Positions 18,557 through 28,450 are shown, counted from the first letter of the stretch. The stretch is DNA of 51,177 nucleotides from Thalassotalea sp. (GCA_022448425.1 JAKVCY010000008.1:1-51177), one strand, 5' to 3'. Numbers and translations are program-made. Notes: generated by a model not told the origin, from the sequence alone.

Positions 18557-18588
18557 AAAAAAAGCTGCTTTTGAGCAGCTTTTTTTTC
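18557..18588 (+). terminator. Terminator after the mscS operon
   Basis: The stem AAAGCTGCT / AGCAGCTTT has a short loop and is followed by a run of T. It lies about 20 bases after the DUF481 gene. Confidence 0.88.
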
Positions 18589-18744
18589 ACCACAAGATTA
18601 ATCCAAAGCAGAGATGCAATAACTAATTACCATGGTCCCCTATCCAAACTCTACTTAGTCGAGAATAAACGAAAAGCTAGCTTGCTAAATTTGATAACTT
18701 GCCTAACTATATGATTAGCATTCACAACAAAAGCAGGGATTCCT

Positions 18745-19266
18745 ATGCAAAAGCATGTACCTAATATAACATTTAAAACCCGTGTTCGCGACGAAAGTAT
18801 CGGCGGAGACAATCCGTTTAAATGGCTAGACAGATCAAGCGATGACGTATTCGCAAATAAGAATATCGTTTTATTCTCACTGCCGGGTGCATTTACGCCA
18901 ACGTGTTCAAGCACACACCTTCCAGGCTATGAATCGAAATATGAAGAACTCCTAGGCCTAGGTGTCGACGAAATATACTGCCTGAGTGTCAATGACGCAT
19001 TTACGATGTTTCAATGGGGTAAGCATTTGGGTATTGAAAAAGTGAAACTATTACCTGATGGCAATGGCGACTTTTCTCGATTAATGGGAATGCTAGTCGA
19101 TAAATCCAACCTAGGATTTGGTATGCGCTCTTGGCGCTACTCAATGCATGTTGTCGATGGGGTTATTCAGCAACAATTCGTCGAGGATGGACTGATGGAT
19201 AACTGCCCAACAGATCCATTTGAAGTAAGTGACGTAGATACGATGCTTAATTACTTAAAAGGTTAG
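18745..19266 (+). CDS. Peroxiredoxin (Prx5-like)
   Basis: A 173-residue thiol peroxidase of the AhpC/TSA superfamily. The peroxidatic Cys54 lies in PGAFTPTCSSTHLPGY, the classic Prx5-type active-site sequence, and Arg in RSWRYSMHV is the expected active-site partner. Other Cys residues are at 79 (EIYCLSVND) and near residue 152 (MDNCPTDPF); I cannot say which, if any, resolves the disulfide. It reduces hydrogen peroxide and organic peroxides, probably in the cytoplasm, as there is no signal peptide. AGGG lies before the ATG. It stands alone, followed by a long hairpin. Confidence 0.92.
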   Translation: MQKHVPNITFKTRVRDESIGGDNPFKWLDRSSDDVFANKNIVLFSLPGAFTPTCSSTHLPGYESKYEELLGLGVDEIYCLSVNDAFTMFQWGKHLGIEKVKLLPDGNGDFSRLMGMLVDKSNLGFGMRSWRYSMHVVDGVIQQQFVEDGLMDNCPTDPFEVSDVDTMLNYLKG

Positions 19267-19275
19267 CTAATAACA

Positions 19276-19319
19276 GCTAAAGAACCACTGCTACAAACTA
19301 GTAGCAGTGGTTCTTTAGC
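19276..19319. terminator. 19-bp perfect inverted repeat, shared terminator
   Basis: Two 19-base arms, the left starting GCTAAAGAACC and the right ending GGTTCTTTAGC, pair without mismatch around the loop AAACTA. It lies between two convergent genes, so it probably ends both transcripts, though no long T-run follows. Confidence 0.75.
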
Positions 19320-19327
19320 CTAAGTAT

Positions 19328-21665
19328 CTACAGCAAATGCTCTTTGAAGAAGTTTGTTTTCATTGTTTTATAATGAAGTACCGTCCCCTCACCTTCTCGA
19401 ATACTATGACTTCGATTAGGATACGACATAAATTCAAACTGCTTATTATGTTTAATTAACTCATTGATCAGCTTTTCCGTGCCTTGGTAATGCACATTGT
19501 CATCGCCTGTACCATGGATGAGTAATAGACCTCCTTCAAGGTTTTTAGCATGAGTAATCGGTGAGCCTTGCTTATACCCCTCTTCATACTCAGGTAAAAG
19601 CCCAGAGTATCGCTCCTGATAAATCGTGTCGTACAACTTCTGATCAGCAACTGGCGCTGAAGAGACGCCGACATGGTATTGTTCAGGGTACCTAAATAAC
19701 ATATTCAAGGTCATAGAACCGCCACCAGAATGTCCCCAAATACCAATACGGTCGGTGTCTAAATAAGGCCACCTTGCAGCCATCGCTTTTAGCCCATCCG
19801 ATTGGTCACGTGACGATGAAACACCAACAGCACCATAGATGGATTTACGCCAATCTCTACCTTTCGGCGCCCTAGTACCGCGATTATAGATTGACGCGAT
19901 GATAAAGCCTTGCTCCGTTAGCAGTTGATCCCACATTGCGGCATTACCACGCCATCTATCCTGTACAGTCTGACCCCAGGCCTCACCATAGACAAAGAAA
20001 ATAACGGGATATTTTTTATTCGCGTCAAAATTTGCTGGTCGAATGATGTAGCCATCTAACACAACACCGTCTTGCGCTGTAACTTGGAAAAATTCATGGC
20101 TTGGTCGATTTAACTTGGCCAACTTACCATTAAGCTCCTGATTATCCATCATCAGGTGTTTGGTCTCGTGACCTTCTACCTTCACCAATCGTTTTTGCAC
20201 AGGCTGAGTGAATGTTGAATGGCTATGAATTGCCCATCATCAGACATTTGGTAACTATTGGAACCAGCGAATTGTTTAGGCGTAACCTGTTGATTTTGGA
20301 CACTGCCATCAAGCTTGCTTCTAAACAAATATCGTTGCCTCACATTCTCAGGGGAGGCGATAAAGTAAAGCCAACCATTTACTTCATCCAAGGCTTGGAT
20401 ACTAACAACGTCAAAAGCGCCATCAGTTAGATTTATTACGGTTTGACCATCACGAGAAACATTGTACAAATGTCGCCAACCTGAACGTTCACTTGTCCAA
20501 AGTTCTTGCCGCCATCCAACCATCGAGCATCATCAAAGTTATCTAAAAATGCATCATCTTTTTCAGTGATAATTGGCGTAATGTCACCACTATTTGCGTC
20601 AGTAAGTAGCAAGTGATTGAGATCTTGCTTACGGTTTACATACTGGATAAGCACTTGTTCACTATTACCAGACCAGTTCATTCTAGGAACGTACATATCT
20701 CTAGAATTGTTAGGTAAGGATGCCCATGTTGTTTTTTGGGTTGCTAAATCAACAATACCGACATTAGCCAGTGCATTGATCTCACCAACTTTTGGATAAG
20801 GGAATGTCATTAGCGTTGGGTATATATCATCAGTGTTATTAATGATAATAAAATCTTTCGAACCACTCGTGTCTAACTGCCAGTAAGCAATCTTTTTACC
20901 ATCAAGGCTCCAACGGAAACCGTCTCTTATCTGGAATTCCTCTTCATATATCCAGTCAAAGAGACCGTTGATAATTCCGTTACCTGCGGTGTTGGTCAGT
21001 TGAGTTATCTTTTGCTGTGATGTCTTTTGTTCTTTTATCGATTCAACATAAATATTGTTGTCAAAAACATAAGCGACATTCTCATCATCTGGAGAGAACT
21101 TAGCGAACATCAGGCTGCTCGGATTAACGTCGTTTCTTCCCAGTTGAGTCAATGAACTATTACTTAAATCGAGGAGTCAATAATCTCCACGACTGTTAGA
21201 GCGCCATACTTTTTTGCTATTGGTGTAGATTAGTAATCTTTTGACGATCTGAGGACCAAATATAGTCATCAATTTTTAGAGGTTGGTCGTTTTCTTTAGG
21301 CGTCAATTGCTGCGCCGTTATTAGAATCTTACGTTCCAATGTTTCAGGGTTGTAGACAACGATGTCCTTACCGTAACTCGTTAAGTTTCCATCTTTATCT
21401 GTTATTTTTGTACTGAATCTTCAATAGCCGTATAACCGCTACCATCGGCTAGCCAGCGAATTCTGCCGATATCATCAGATTTAAACGCTTTATCTTGATA
21501 TATCTGGGCGAGTATTAAGTTACTTTCTTGTTGAATAGCACTAGCGCTATTTTGACTTGTTTTTGTTTCGTTTCCTTTATTCCCACACGCAACAAGTATT
21601 GTAAGCAACACCGCGCTTATGGCTAATTGGCTAATTGGCTAATTGGCTAATTGGCTAATTTTCAT
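19328..21665 (-). pseudogene. Decayed S9 dipeptidyl-peptidase lipoprotein
   Basis: Minus-strand segments together spell about 780 residues of an S9 (prolyl oligopeptidase/DPP4-like) peptidase: a lipoprotein signal peptide, a DPP4-type beta-propeller and the alpha/beta-hydrolase domain. The hydrolase part, 20200-19328, keeps the triad motifs GHSGGGS, GTGDDNVHY and SHSIREGEG. Lesions: a TAG inside the signal-peptide codons made by an eight-base repeat, a frameshift near 21404, a frameshift near 21240, a TGA replacing Trp at 21177-21179, a frameshift between 20436 and 20523, and another near 20200. The true start is the ATG at 21665, with AAGGG upstream. Enzymes of this family release N-terminal dipeptides during peptide use. 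The fragments should not be active as a whole. Confidence 0.9.
21621..21660. repeat. Five tandem copies of GGCTAATT
   Basis: An exact 8-base unit is repeated five times within the first codons of the S9 peptidase gene. Because 8 is not a multiple of 3, copy number changes the frame. Two copies would give an intact lipoprotein signal MKISQLAISAVLLTILVAC. Five copies keep the frame but place a TAG at codon 9. Confidence 0.97.
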
Positions 21666-21870
21666 AGTGAACCCTTCTCCTACAACTAGCTAATCGCACG
21701 TTACATACAATATACACTCAATACCCAATCATGATTCATGACAAGAATTACTACAGTGATAATGACGCTTTTAGGAGAGTAAAATTTGATTCGCTCTATA
21801 GATCTATGCTCTATAAATTAATCGTTAGACCATTCGTACGGAACATCGTCGCTCCTTGGCTTCCGAAAAG

Positions 21871-21960
21871 GCGTCCCTGCTTACGCGGCATACCGTTCGT
21901 CCTGAACATCGCCGCTCAACAGCGTCCCTGCTTACGCGGCATACCGTTCGTCCTGAACAT
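21871..21960. repeat. GC-rich tandem repeat, 51-base period
   Basis: A 39-base sequence beginning GCGTCCCTGCTTACGCGGCA and ending TCGTCCTGAACAT occurs exactly at 21871-21909 and again at 21922-21960. A third, diverged partial copy precedes it at about 21828-21860 (ATTCGTACGGAACATCGTCGCTCC). It is richer in GC than the surroundings and contains no real gene. Origin unknown; it looks like a dispersed intergenic repeat. Confidence 0.9.
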
Positions 21961-21995
21961 AAAAAAGCCGCTTGGGGTTGGGACCAAGCGGCTTT
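21961..21995 (-). terminator. Terminator after aceA
   Basis: The 12-bp perfect stem AAAGCCGCTTGG / CCAAGCGGCTTT has an eight-base loop and is followed on the minus strand by TTTTTT. It lies about 55 bases beyond the aceA stop and abuts the GC-rich repeat. Confidence 0.9.
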
Positions 21996-22049
21996 ACCTT
22001 TTAGTAACTTAAACTAGTTAAGCTATTTATAGTGCAGTTAAATCATCTA

Positions 22050-23645
22050 CTAACTAAATTGGTTAGAAGTGTTCTTCGCACCACCTGCTTTTAACGCATT
22101 CTCACCAGCAAAGTACTCTTTGTGAGCGTCACCAATGTCTGAGCCAGACATGTTTTGATGCTTAACACATGCAATGCCTTGACGAATTTCTTGGCGTTGA
22201 ACGTTTTTCACGTAACCTAACATACCCGCTTCACCGAAGTATTCCTTCGCTAAGTTATCAACAGACAATGCCGTCGTATGGTATGTCGGTAATGTGATTA
22301 AGTGGTGGAATACATTCGCTTCACGTGATGTATCCGCTTGGAAAGTGCGTGTGCGCTCATCCGCTTCTGCCGATAGTTCTGAATCATCATATTTAGCGTT
22401 CATCAAATCATTACGGTCGTAAGCTGATACATCTTTACCTGCTTCAACCCAAGCATCGTATGCTTGTTGACGGAAGTTTAATGTCCAGTTGAATGATGGC
22501 GAGTTGTTGTAAACTAGCTTAGCGTTAGGGTGTACTTTACGTACGTCATCCATCATGCCTTTAATTTCATGTACTGTCGGAACTGCAGTTTCAATCCACA
22601 GTAAATCAGCACCAGCATTTAAAGCGCCAATACAGTCAAATACACAACGCTCATGACCAGTACCTTCGCGGAATTGGTATAAACCTGAAGGTAAACGCTT
22701 TGGACGAACTAGCTGACCGTTACGGTTGATAACAACATCGCCTTCGTTCATTTCTGATACATCAATTTCTTCAACGTCTAAGTATGAGTTGTAGATATCG
22801 CCTTCATCACCCGGCTCTTTAACCACAGCAATTTCTTTTGTAAGGCCAGCACCTTCTGAGTCAGTACGCGCAACGATTATACCGTTATCAATGCCTAATT
22901 CTAAGAAAGCATGACGTAGTGCACGAATTTTAGCGTGGAAGTCAGCGTGTGGAACAGTTACCTTACCGTCTTGGTGACCACATTGCTTTTCATCTGCAAC
23001 TTGGTTTTCGATTTGAAGTGCACAAGCACCGGCTTCGATCATTTGCTTAGCCATTAAGTAAGTCGCTTCTGCGTTACCGAAACCAGCATCGATATCAGCA
23101 ACAATTGGTACAACATGCGTTTCGAAGTTATCGATTGCATCTTGGATTTCTTTTGCTTTTACTTGGTCATCAGCAGCAACTGCTTTGTCTAACTCACTGA
23201 ATAATAAACCCAGCTCTCGTGCATCTGCTTGGCGTAAGAAGGTGTATAGCTCTTCTACAAGAGACGCAACAGCCGTTTTTTCATGCATAGATTGATCAGG
23301 TAATGGACCAAACTCAGAGCGTAACGCCGCTACCATCCAACCAGAAAGGTATAAGTATCTGCGTTTCGTTGTACCAAAGTGCTTTTTAATTGAGATTAGT
23401 TTTTGTTGGCCAACAAAGCCATGCCAGCAACCAAGTGATTGCGTGTATTTAGTTTTGTCAGCATCGAACGCTTCCATGTCTGCACGCATGATATCAGCGG
23501 TGTATTGAGCGATGTCTAAACCTGATTTAAAGCGGTTTTGAATACGCATACGTGCCACATTTTGCGGATCAATAGCATTCCAAGAATCGCCAGCTTTCTC
23601 TTTAATCGCTCTTACCGCTTCAATTGCACTTTGATAACTAGACAT
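22050..23645 (-). CDS. aceA: Isocitrate lyase
   Basis: A 531-residue glyoxylate-shunt enzyme that splits isocitrate into glyoxylate and succinate. The active-site motif is KQCGHQDGK with catalytic Cys222. The length and the QDG variant match the longer isocitrate lyase subfamily (531 residues in Pseudomonas aeruginosa) rather than the E. coli form of about 434 residues (KKCGHMGG). Metal and substrate regions such as VADIDAGFGN are present. GGAGAG stands 7 bases before the ATG. It is divergent from a LysR regulator, with malate synthase beyond, forming a compact locus for growth on acetate or fatty acids. Confidence 0.96.
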   Translation of the reverse strand: MSSYQSAIEAVRAIKEKAGDSWNAIDPQNVARMRIQNRFKSGLDIAQYTADIMRADMEAFDADKTKYTQSLGCWHGFVGQQKLISIKKHFGTTKRRYLYLSGWMVAALRSEFGPLPDQSMHEKTAVASLVEELYTFLRQADARELGLLFSELDKAVAADDQVKAKEIQDAIDNFETHVVPIVADIDAGFGNAEATYLMAKQMIEAGACALQIENQVADEKQCGHQDGKVTVPHADFHAKIRALRHAFLELGIDNGIIVARTDSEGAGLTKEIAVVKEPGDEGDIYNSYLDVEEIDVSEMNEGDVVINRNGQLVRPKRLPSGLYQFREGTGHERCVFDCIGALNAGADLLWIETAVPTVHEIKGMMDDVRKVHPNAKLVYNNSPSFNWTLNFRQQAYDAWVEAGKDVSAYDRNDLMNAKYDDSELSAEADERTRTFQADTSREANVFHHLITLPTYHTTALSVDNLAKEYFGEAGMLGYVKNVQRQEIRQGIACVKHQNMSGSDIGDAHKEYFAGENALKAGGAKNTSNQFS

Positions 23646-24024
23646 ATCACTCTCCAGGTGTCTTATTCAAAAATTTAATATTAGGTTCGATACTCATTTA
23701 TCTTTCGAGATTCAGACTGCTGTTGCTTGCTACTTAATACTGCGCTTTAGTGCGGCATGAATACTTAACTTCTTGAAGGGGAAGTAAGCATGCAACCAAT
23801 CTGGAAATCATTCAGTAAACTTCCATATCGAGTTGCAAAAACAATACAACACACCTTTTCATTCTTAAAATATATAAATTGGATTATCACCATTCACAGA
23901 TTTTATTTAACTATTTATTATTGGAATTTATAGATATTTTCAATCACCAGTTAAAAAGCGCTTGCAAATATCACGAACCAGACCATATCCTAGAATAATA
24001 ATTTTTATAGACAGGATAATTCTA
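23646..24024. promoter_or_regulatory. aceA / LysR divergent control region
   Basis: A 379-base AT-rich spacer between divergent aceA and the LysR gene. LysR-type regulators commonly bind such intervals, but I could not identify a convincing operator or either promoter by eye. Confidence 0.4.
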
Positions 24025-24960
24025 ATGAATATATCTAAAATAGATCTTAACCTTCTAATCTATTTAGACGTGCTTTTGCGAGAAAAGAACGTAACGCGTG
24101 CAGCTAGCCAGTTAAACATCACTCAACCCGCGATGAGTAATGGATTAAAACGTTTACGTAACCTGTTTAACGACCCTATTCTTGTGCGTACTTCTGACGG
24201 TATGGTGCCAACTGAGCGCGCAAGAGCCCTTTCTCCTGTTATCCGAAAAATTTTGTTAGAGCTTGAAGAAGCACTGCAGGGGGAAGAAGAGTTTAATCAA
24301 GAAAACAGCCAACGCGTATTCCGCATAATGGCCAGTGATTACGCTGCATCTACGCTTATTCCAAAGCTATTAAGAAAGGTTAACAAGATAGCGCCAAACG
24401 TCACGATAGATATTATGACGCCAAGCGACGTAAACTTTCATGATGTCGAAGCGGGTAAAATCGATATGGCAATCAACCGCTTTGACGAATTGCCCCAGTC
24501 ATTCCATCAAAAAACTATTTGGCGAGACGGATTTTCTTGCCTATTAAGTGCTGACAATGATGTTGTGGCGAAATTTAATCTCAACAGTTACCTTGCTTCA
24601 AAGCATGTATGGGTATCTAAAACCGGATTTGGTGTTGGTGTCGGTATGGACCCCAAAGATGTGCAAAAACTTGGTTGGGTAGACGAAGCCCTATCAAGGC
24701 TTGGAAAAAAACGTGATATTAAAGTTTTCACCCGTAACTACCATGTTGCAATGCAATTAGCCTACGAGGACGATTTGATCGCTACACTGCCGACTAAAGC
24801 CGCAATGTTACACAAAGACGATCCTAACTTTACTGTATTAAAACCACCATTCGATATTCCAGAAATTGAACTAAAAATGATCTGGAGTCCACTACTTCAT
24901 CACGATGCATCACATATTTGGTTCAGACAGTTAATTATGGAGTCAGCAGCCGAGTGTTAA
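24025..24960 (+). CDS. LysR-type regulator in the glyoxylate locus
   Basis: A 311-residue regulator. The N-terminal winged helix-turn-helix is clear (LIYLDVLLREKNVTRAASQL, then NITQPAMSNGLKRLRNLF, then DPILVRTSDGM). The C-terminal two-lobed effector domain starts near residue 95. I chose the ATG at 24025, preceded by CAGGAT, rather than the longer in-frame start at 23962, because the HTH begins directly after it, as in the family. It sits between aceA (divergent) and glcB (downstream, same strand), so control of the glyoxylate shunt is the natural inference; the effector is not evident. A terminator follows. Confidence 0.88.
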   Translation: MNISKIDLNLLIYLDVLLREKNVTRAASQLNITQPAMSNGLKRLRNLFNDPILVRTSDGMVPTERARALSPVIRKILLELEEALQGEEEFNQENSQRVFRIMASDYAASTLIPKLLRKVNKIAPNVTIDIMTPSDVNFHDVEAGKIDMAINRFDELPQSFHQKTIWRDGFSCLLSADNDVVAKFNLNSYLASKHVWVSKTGFGVGVGMDPKDVQKLGWVDEALSRLGKKRDIKVFTRNYHVAMQLAYEDDLIATLPTKAAMLHKDDPNFTVLKPPFDIPEIELKMIWSPLLHHDASHIWFRQLIMESAAEC

Positions 24961-24994
24961 CTCGCCTAGTCAAAGCAAACTAATCATTAACAAG

Positions 24995-25036
24995 CCAGAT
25001 TGGACGCTAAAATCAGCTGAAAATCTGGTTTTTTTA
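24995..25036 (+). terminator. Terminator after the LysR gene
   Basis: CCAGATT (24995-25001) pairs with AATCTGG (25022-25028), with a small inner pairing GCT/AGC in the loop, and is followed by eight T. The rest of the 325-base spacer before glcB is AT-rich and presumably holds the glcB promoter. Confidence 0.75.
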
Positions 25037-25285
25037 TGCCATCCACACACAAAATAACACACATGAATGAGGAGTATAAAAAACAACAATAAAACTTATG
25101 CGAATTCTAAGAAAACCAAAAAGAAAAATATTAAACATATGTTTTAGTTGAATTAATTAATAAATCTCACATTTGTCATGTATTCAAAAACTCCTTGTTC
25201 AACAACTTTCATCGATTAGGGGGTACTTGCCGTTATCTAGTTTAGTGAATACATTGTCCACCAAGATATAAATTTTATTAATGGT

Positions 25286-27466
25286 ATGGATATGAACAAG
25301 CGTATTTCCTTGCATGGTCTGCAAATTTCCACTGAACTTCACCAATTTATTGAACAAGACGTACTGCCGTTAACAGCGATCGACAGCGATACATTTTGGC
25401 AAGGTGCAAGCAATATCATCCACCAACTAACGCCTAAGAACCAAAACTTACTTGCAATGAGGGAGAGCTTACAGAGCCAGATTGACCAATGGCACCAGGA
25501 AAACAGCTACAGCGAAACAACATTTAACCACTACAAAGCGTTTTTGACTGATATCGGTTACATCGAAACGCCATCAGAAAACTTTACAATTGAAACACAT
25601 AATGTAGACGCAGAATTGGCTACTATGGCTGGTCCTCAGCTTGTTGTACCTATCATGAATGCTCGCTTTGCCCTTAACGCTGTGAATGCGCGCTGGGGTA
25701 GCTTATATGATGCGTTGTACGGTTCAGATATTATTACTGAAGAGGATGGTGCCGAAAACAAAGGCGGCTATAACCCAGTTCGCGGTGCAAAAGTCATTGC
25801 ATTTGCAAAGCGCTTTCTCGATGAGTCACTGCCACTAATCAATGGTAGTCATAGTGACGCAGCAAAATATGAGCTTATCGACCAGCAACTTGTCATCACG
25901 CTTTCAAGTGGCGCGCAAACACGGTTAGCCACACCTGATGCTTTTATTGGCTCAGCTAGCCACAGCGAAACTAATACAAGTCTTCTATTTAAGCATAACC
26001 AATTGCTTGTTGAGCTTTGCTTTGACCTAAACAGTGCAATCTCTCAACAAGACACAGCTCAGCTATCCGACATCTATTTAGAGTCTGCATTGACGACGAT
26101 TATGGACTGTGAAGACTCAGTTGCAGCTGTAGATGCTGAAGACAAGGTACTAGCTTACAAGAACTGGCTTGGTCTAATAAAAGGCGACCTTACAGAAAGT
26201 ATAGAAAAAGGCGGCAAAACATTCACACGCCAGATGAACGCCGATAAAGCATTCACATCACCCAGCGGAGAAGCCTTCACGGTAAGTGCTCGCAGCGTTA
26301 TGTTTGTTCGTAACGTTGGCCACTTAATGACAAATAGTGCGATATTGTTAGAAGATGGTGGTGAAGTACCAGAAGGGATCATGGATGCGCTAGTCACCAG
26401 CTTAATTGCAAGTCTTGATGTTAATGGTAAATACTCAGGTGGCAATAGTAAGCAAGGCTCTATTTACATCGTTAAGCCGAAAATGCACGGCAGTGAAGAA
26501 GTCGCATTTGCCAATGAATTATTTGCTCGTGTTGAGCAGCTACTTTCTTTGCCGAAAAACACAATTAAAATGGGTATTATGGATGAGGAGCGTCGTACTA
26601 GCCTTAACCTTAAAAACTGTATTTATCGCGCCAAAGAGCGAGTAGTGTTTATCAACACAGGCTTCTTAGACAGAACTGGCGACGAAATCCACACATCTAT
26701 GCTCGCCGGTGCCATGACGCGTAAGAACGACATTAAGTTAACCGAATGGATTGCAGCTTACGAGCAAAGCAATGTTGATGTTGGGCTACAATGCGGCTTT
26801 AGTGGCAAAGCACAAATTGGTAAAGGTATGTGGCCTGTTCCAGACAATATGGACGATATGTACAAAGCCAAAATTGCACATGTTGAGTCTGGTGCAAATA
26901 CGGCTTGGGTTCCTTCACCAACAGCTGCAACAATTCATGCGCTTCACTATCATCAAATCAACGTGGCAGACCTACAACAGCGTTTGATGAGCAGAACAAC
27001 TGCAAATATCGATGATATTTTGAAGATTCCATTGGCTGATAGCACTGATTGGAATGTTGAAGAGATAACTCAAGAGTTAGACAATAATGCTCAAGGCATT
27101 TTAGGGTACGTTGTTCGCTGGATCGATCAGGGTATCGGTTGTTCAAAAGTACCAGATATCAATGATGTGGGGTTAATGGAAGATCGCGCAACACTTCGTA
27201 TTTCAAGTCAGCATATTGCCAACTGGTTAAAGCACGGCATTTGTAATGAAGAGCAAGTCATGCAAAGTATCCAGAAAATGGCGAAAGTAGTTGATGAACA
27301 GAATCAACACGATCCGCTTTATCAACCTATGGCACAGAATTTCGACAATAATATTGCGTTTAAAGCTGCTTGCGACTTGGTATTCAAAGGCGAAACGCAA
27401 CCAAGTGGTTACACTGAACCATTGCTGCATGCCTACCGTATTAAGCGAAAACAAGCAGCAGTGTAG
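25286..27466 (+). CDS. glcB: Malate synthase G
   Basis: A 726-residue enzyme that condenses glyoxylate with acetyl-CoA to malate, the second step of the glyoxylate shunt. Length and motifs match the G isoform rather than the shorter A isoform: the acidic metal-site region [16 protein letters not shown], the following GLIKGDL, and the [16 protein letters not shown] and [14 protein letters not shown] segments. The ATG at 25286 and another two codons later are both possible, and neither has a strong ribosome-binding site. It lies downstream of the LysR regulator and aceA, but in its own transcript after a terminator. Confidence 0.96.
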   Translation: MDMNKRISLHGLQISTELHQFIEQDVLPLTAIDSDTFWQGASNIIHQLTPKNQNLLAMRESLQSQIDQWHQENSYSETTFNHYKAFLTDIGYIETPSENFTIETHNVDAELATMAGPQLVVPIMNARFALNAVNARWGSLYDALYGSDIITEEDGAENKGGYNPVRGAKVIAFAKRFLDESLPLINGSHSDAAKYELIDQQLVITLSSGAQTRLATPDAFIGSASHSETNTSLLFKHNQLLVELCFDLNSAISQQDTAQLSDIYLESALTTIMDCEDSVAAVDAEDKVLAYKNWLGLIKGDLTESIEKGGKTFTRQMNADKAFTSPSGEAFTVSARSVMFVRNVGHLMTNSAILLEDGGEVPEGIMDALVTSLIASLDVNGKYSGGNSKQGSIYIVKPKMHGSEEVAFANELFARVEQLLSLPKNTIKMGIMDEERRTSLNLKNCIYRAKERVVFINTGFLDRTGDEIHTSMLAGAMTRKNDIKLTEWIAAYEQSNVDVGLQCGFSGKAQIGKGMWPVPDNMDDMYKAKIAHVESGANTAWVPSPTAATIHALHYHQINVADLQQRLMSRTTANIDDILKIPLADSTDWNVEEITQELDNNAQGILGYVVRWIDQGIGCSKVPDINDVGLMEDRATLRISSQHIANWLKHGICNEEQVMQSIQKMAKVVDEQNQHDPLYQPMAQNFDNNIAFKAACDLVFKGETQPSGYTEPLLHAYRIKRKQAAV

Positions 27467-27953
27467 TTAATCACAGACTGCCTCACTTTTTCTGGGGGGA
27501 GTTCTGATAACCAAAATAGTGTGCTTTTCAAAAGAATTTATTCTAGCGAAAGTACCAATGGTTATCAGAGCACCCTCCCCATCACTAATTACATTCCTAT
27601 TTGCTTCACTTGAGTTAGCTTATTTACGTGCCTGAGAGTTAAACACAAAGCGTCGAGCTCAAAGCGTCAACAATTCAATACTGATCTGACTTCTTTCAGC
27701 TACCGTTAATGTTACACAAGGTAATGTCTTTTATCGTTCAAAACTACAAAACGCAAAACAAGATTGATACTTGCGAACGCAGCGCCCCGCCTAACGCGTA
27801 GCATATACGAAACAGGTTAATTGCGCTTTATCTTAGAATCGCTACCACTTATCCCAAAGTGGTGGCGAACAAATTTATTACAAATTATAGTAATCTGTGT
27901 AATTTAGTTAATGATTTAACGGTCTGCTACTTACAAGCAGAAAGGACGAACTT
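27467..27953. other. Spacer with long inverted repeat
   Basis: No convincing gene. It holds the inverted repeat at 27493-27581 (listed separately), a small hairpin ACCACTT...AAGTGGT near 27844-27865, and a stretch at about 27779-27805 (AGCGCCCCGCCTAACGCG) that loosely resembles the GC-rich repeat at 21.9 kb. The promoter of the following secreted-protein gene should lie in the last 100 bases. Confidence 0.5.
27493..27581. repeat. Imperfect inverted repeat, arms about 22 bases
   Basis: The left arm (27493-27513) is TGGGGGGAGTTCTGATAACC plus A. The right arm (27559-27581) reads, in reverse complement, TGGGGAGGGTGCTCTGATAA plus CCA. The inner ten bases (CTGATAACCA) pair perfectly, and the outer G-rich part pairs with small offsets. 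A 45-base spacer separates them. There is no T-run, so it is not an ordinary terminator. Confidence 0.8.
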
Positions 27954-28400
27954 ATGAAAGCTACAATCAAAGCAATAATCGCGGCCAGCGTATTATCCAG
28001 CGCTGGTTTATGTTTATCAGTATCGTACTCGGCGGCTGCCCAGCCACAGTTAGTAGAAGCCACTTACAAAGGCAACAGTTACATCATTGTTAATAAATAC
28101 ACGTCAGTAAATAGTGCTGACCGAGACATTTCTTCTTCAAACCTTTTCAATACAAAAAGCTTCGCACAAATCTTCGATAAACCTCTGGTTAAGATTCCTT
28201 TAGATGAAATTCCAGAGGCTGAAATTAAGACCCCTAAAAGTGACGGTCTGTTTGCGATTACCACCCTATTAAACGATCGACTACAACAGTTCATTGCAAG
28301 TATTACGCACACTAAACCGAGCTACGCGTTAAATGATGATGGGGAAATGGTAGAAGTTAGGGTGTTACAGAAGAGTTGTGATTTAACTTCCGGTAACTAA
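27954..28400 (+). CDS. Secreted hypothetical protein, 148 residues
   Basis: A 148-residue protein of unknown function. The N-terminus is a signal peptide (MKATIKAIIAASVLSSAGLC, cleavage likely after SYSAAA, near residue 28). The mature part is polar, starts with a short beta-like stretch (LVEATYKGNSYIIVNKYTS) and has a proline/acidic middle (KIPLDEIPEAEIKTP). A single Cys lies near the C-terminus. GAAAGGA stands 8 bases before the ATG. It is a single gene followed by stacked hairpins, and its neighbour on the right is convergent. I recognise no family. Confidence 0.75.
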   Translation: MKATIKAIIAASVLSSAGLCLSVSYSAAAQPQLVEATYKGNSYIIVNKYTSVNSADRDISSSNLFNTKSFAQIFDKPLVKIPLDEIPEAEIKTPKSDGLFAITTLLNDRLQQFIASITHTKPSYALNDDGEMVEVRVLQKSCDLTSGN

Positions 28401-28419
28401 GAAGTATATACTGATATCT

Positions 28420-28440
28420 GCCCAATTCATTGGGCTTTTT
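28420..28440 (+). terminator. Terminator after the secreted protein gene
   Basis: GCCCAA / TTGGGC with a TTCA loop, then TTTTT, 20 bases after the stop codon. Confidence 0.85.
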
Positions 28441-28450
28441 ATAGATTCAC

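Noticed and set aside
21731..22012. A 93-codon plus-strand ORF
   Set aside because: It runs through the GC-rich tandem repeat and the aceA terminator, and its apparent internal protein repeat is just the DNA repeat.
27493..27581. Riboswitch or ordinary terminator after glcB
   Set aside because: No T-run follows the stem, and it is about 370 bases before the next start with no recognisable riboswitch core.
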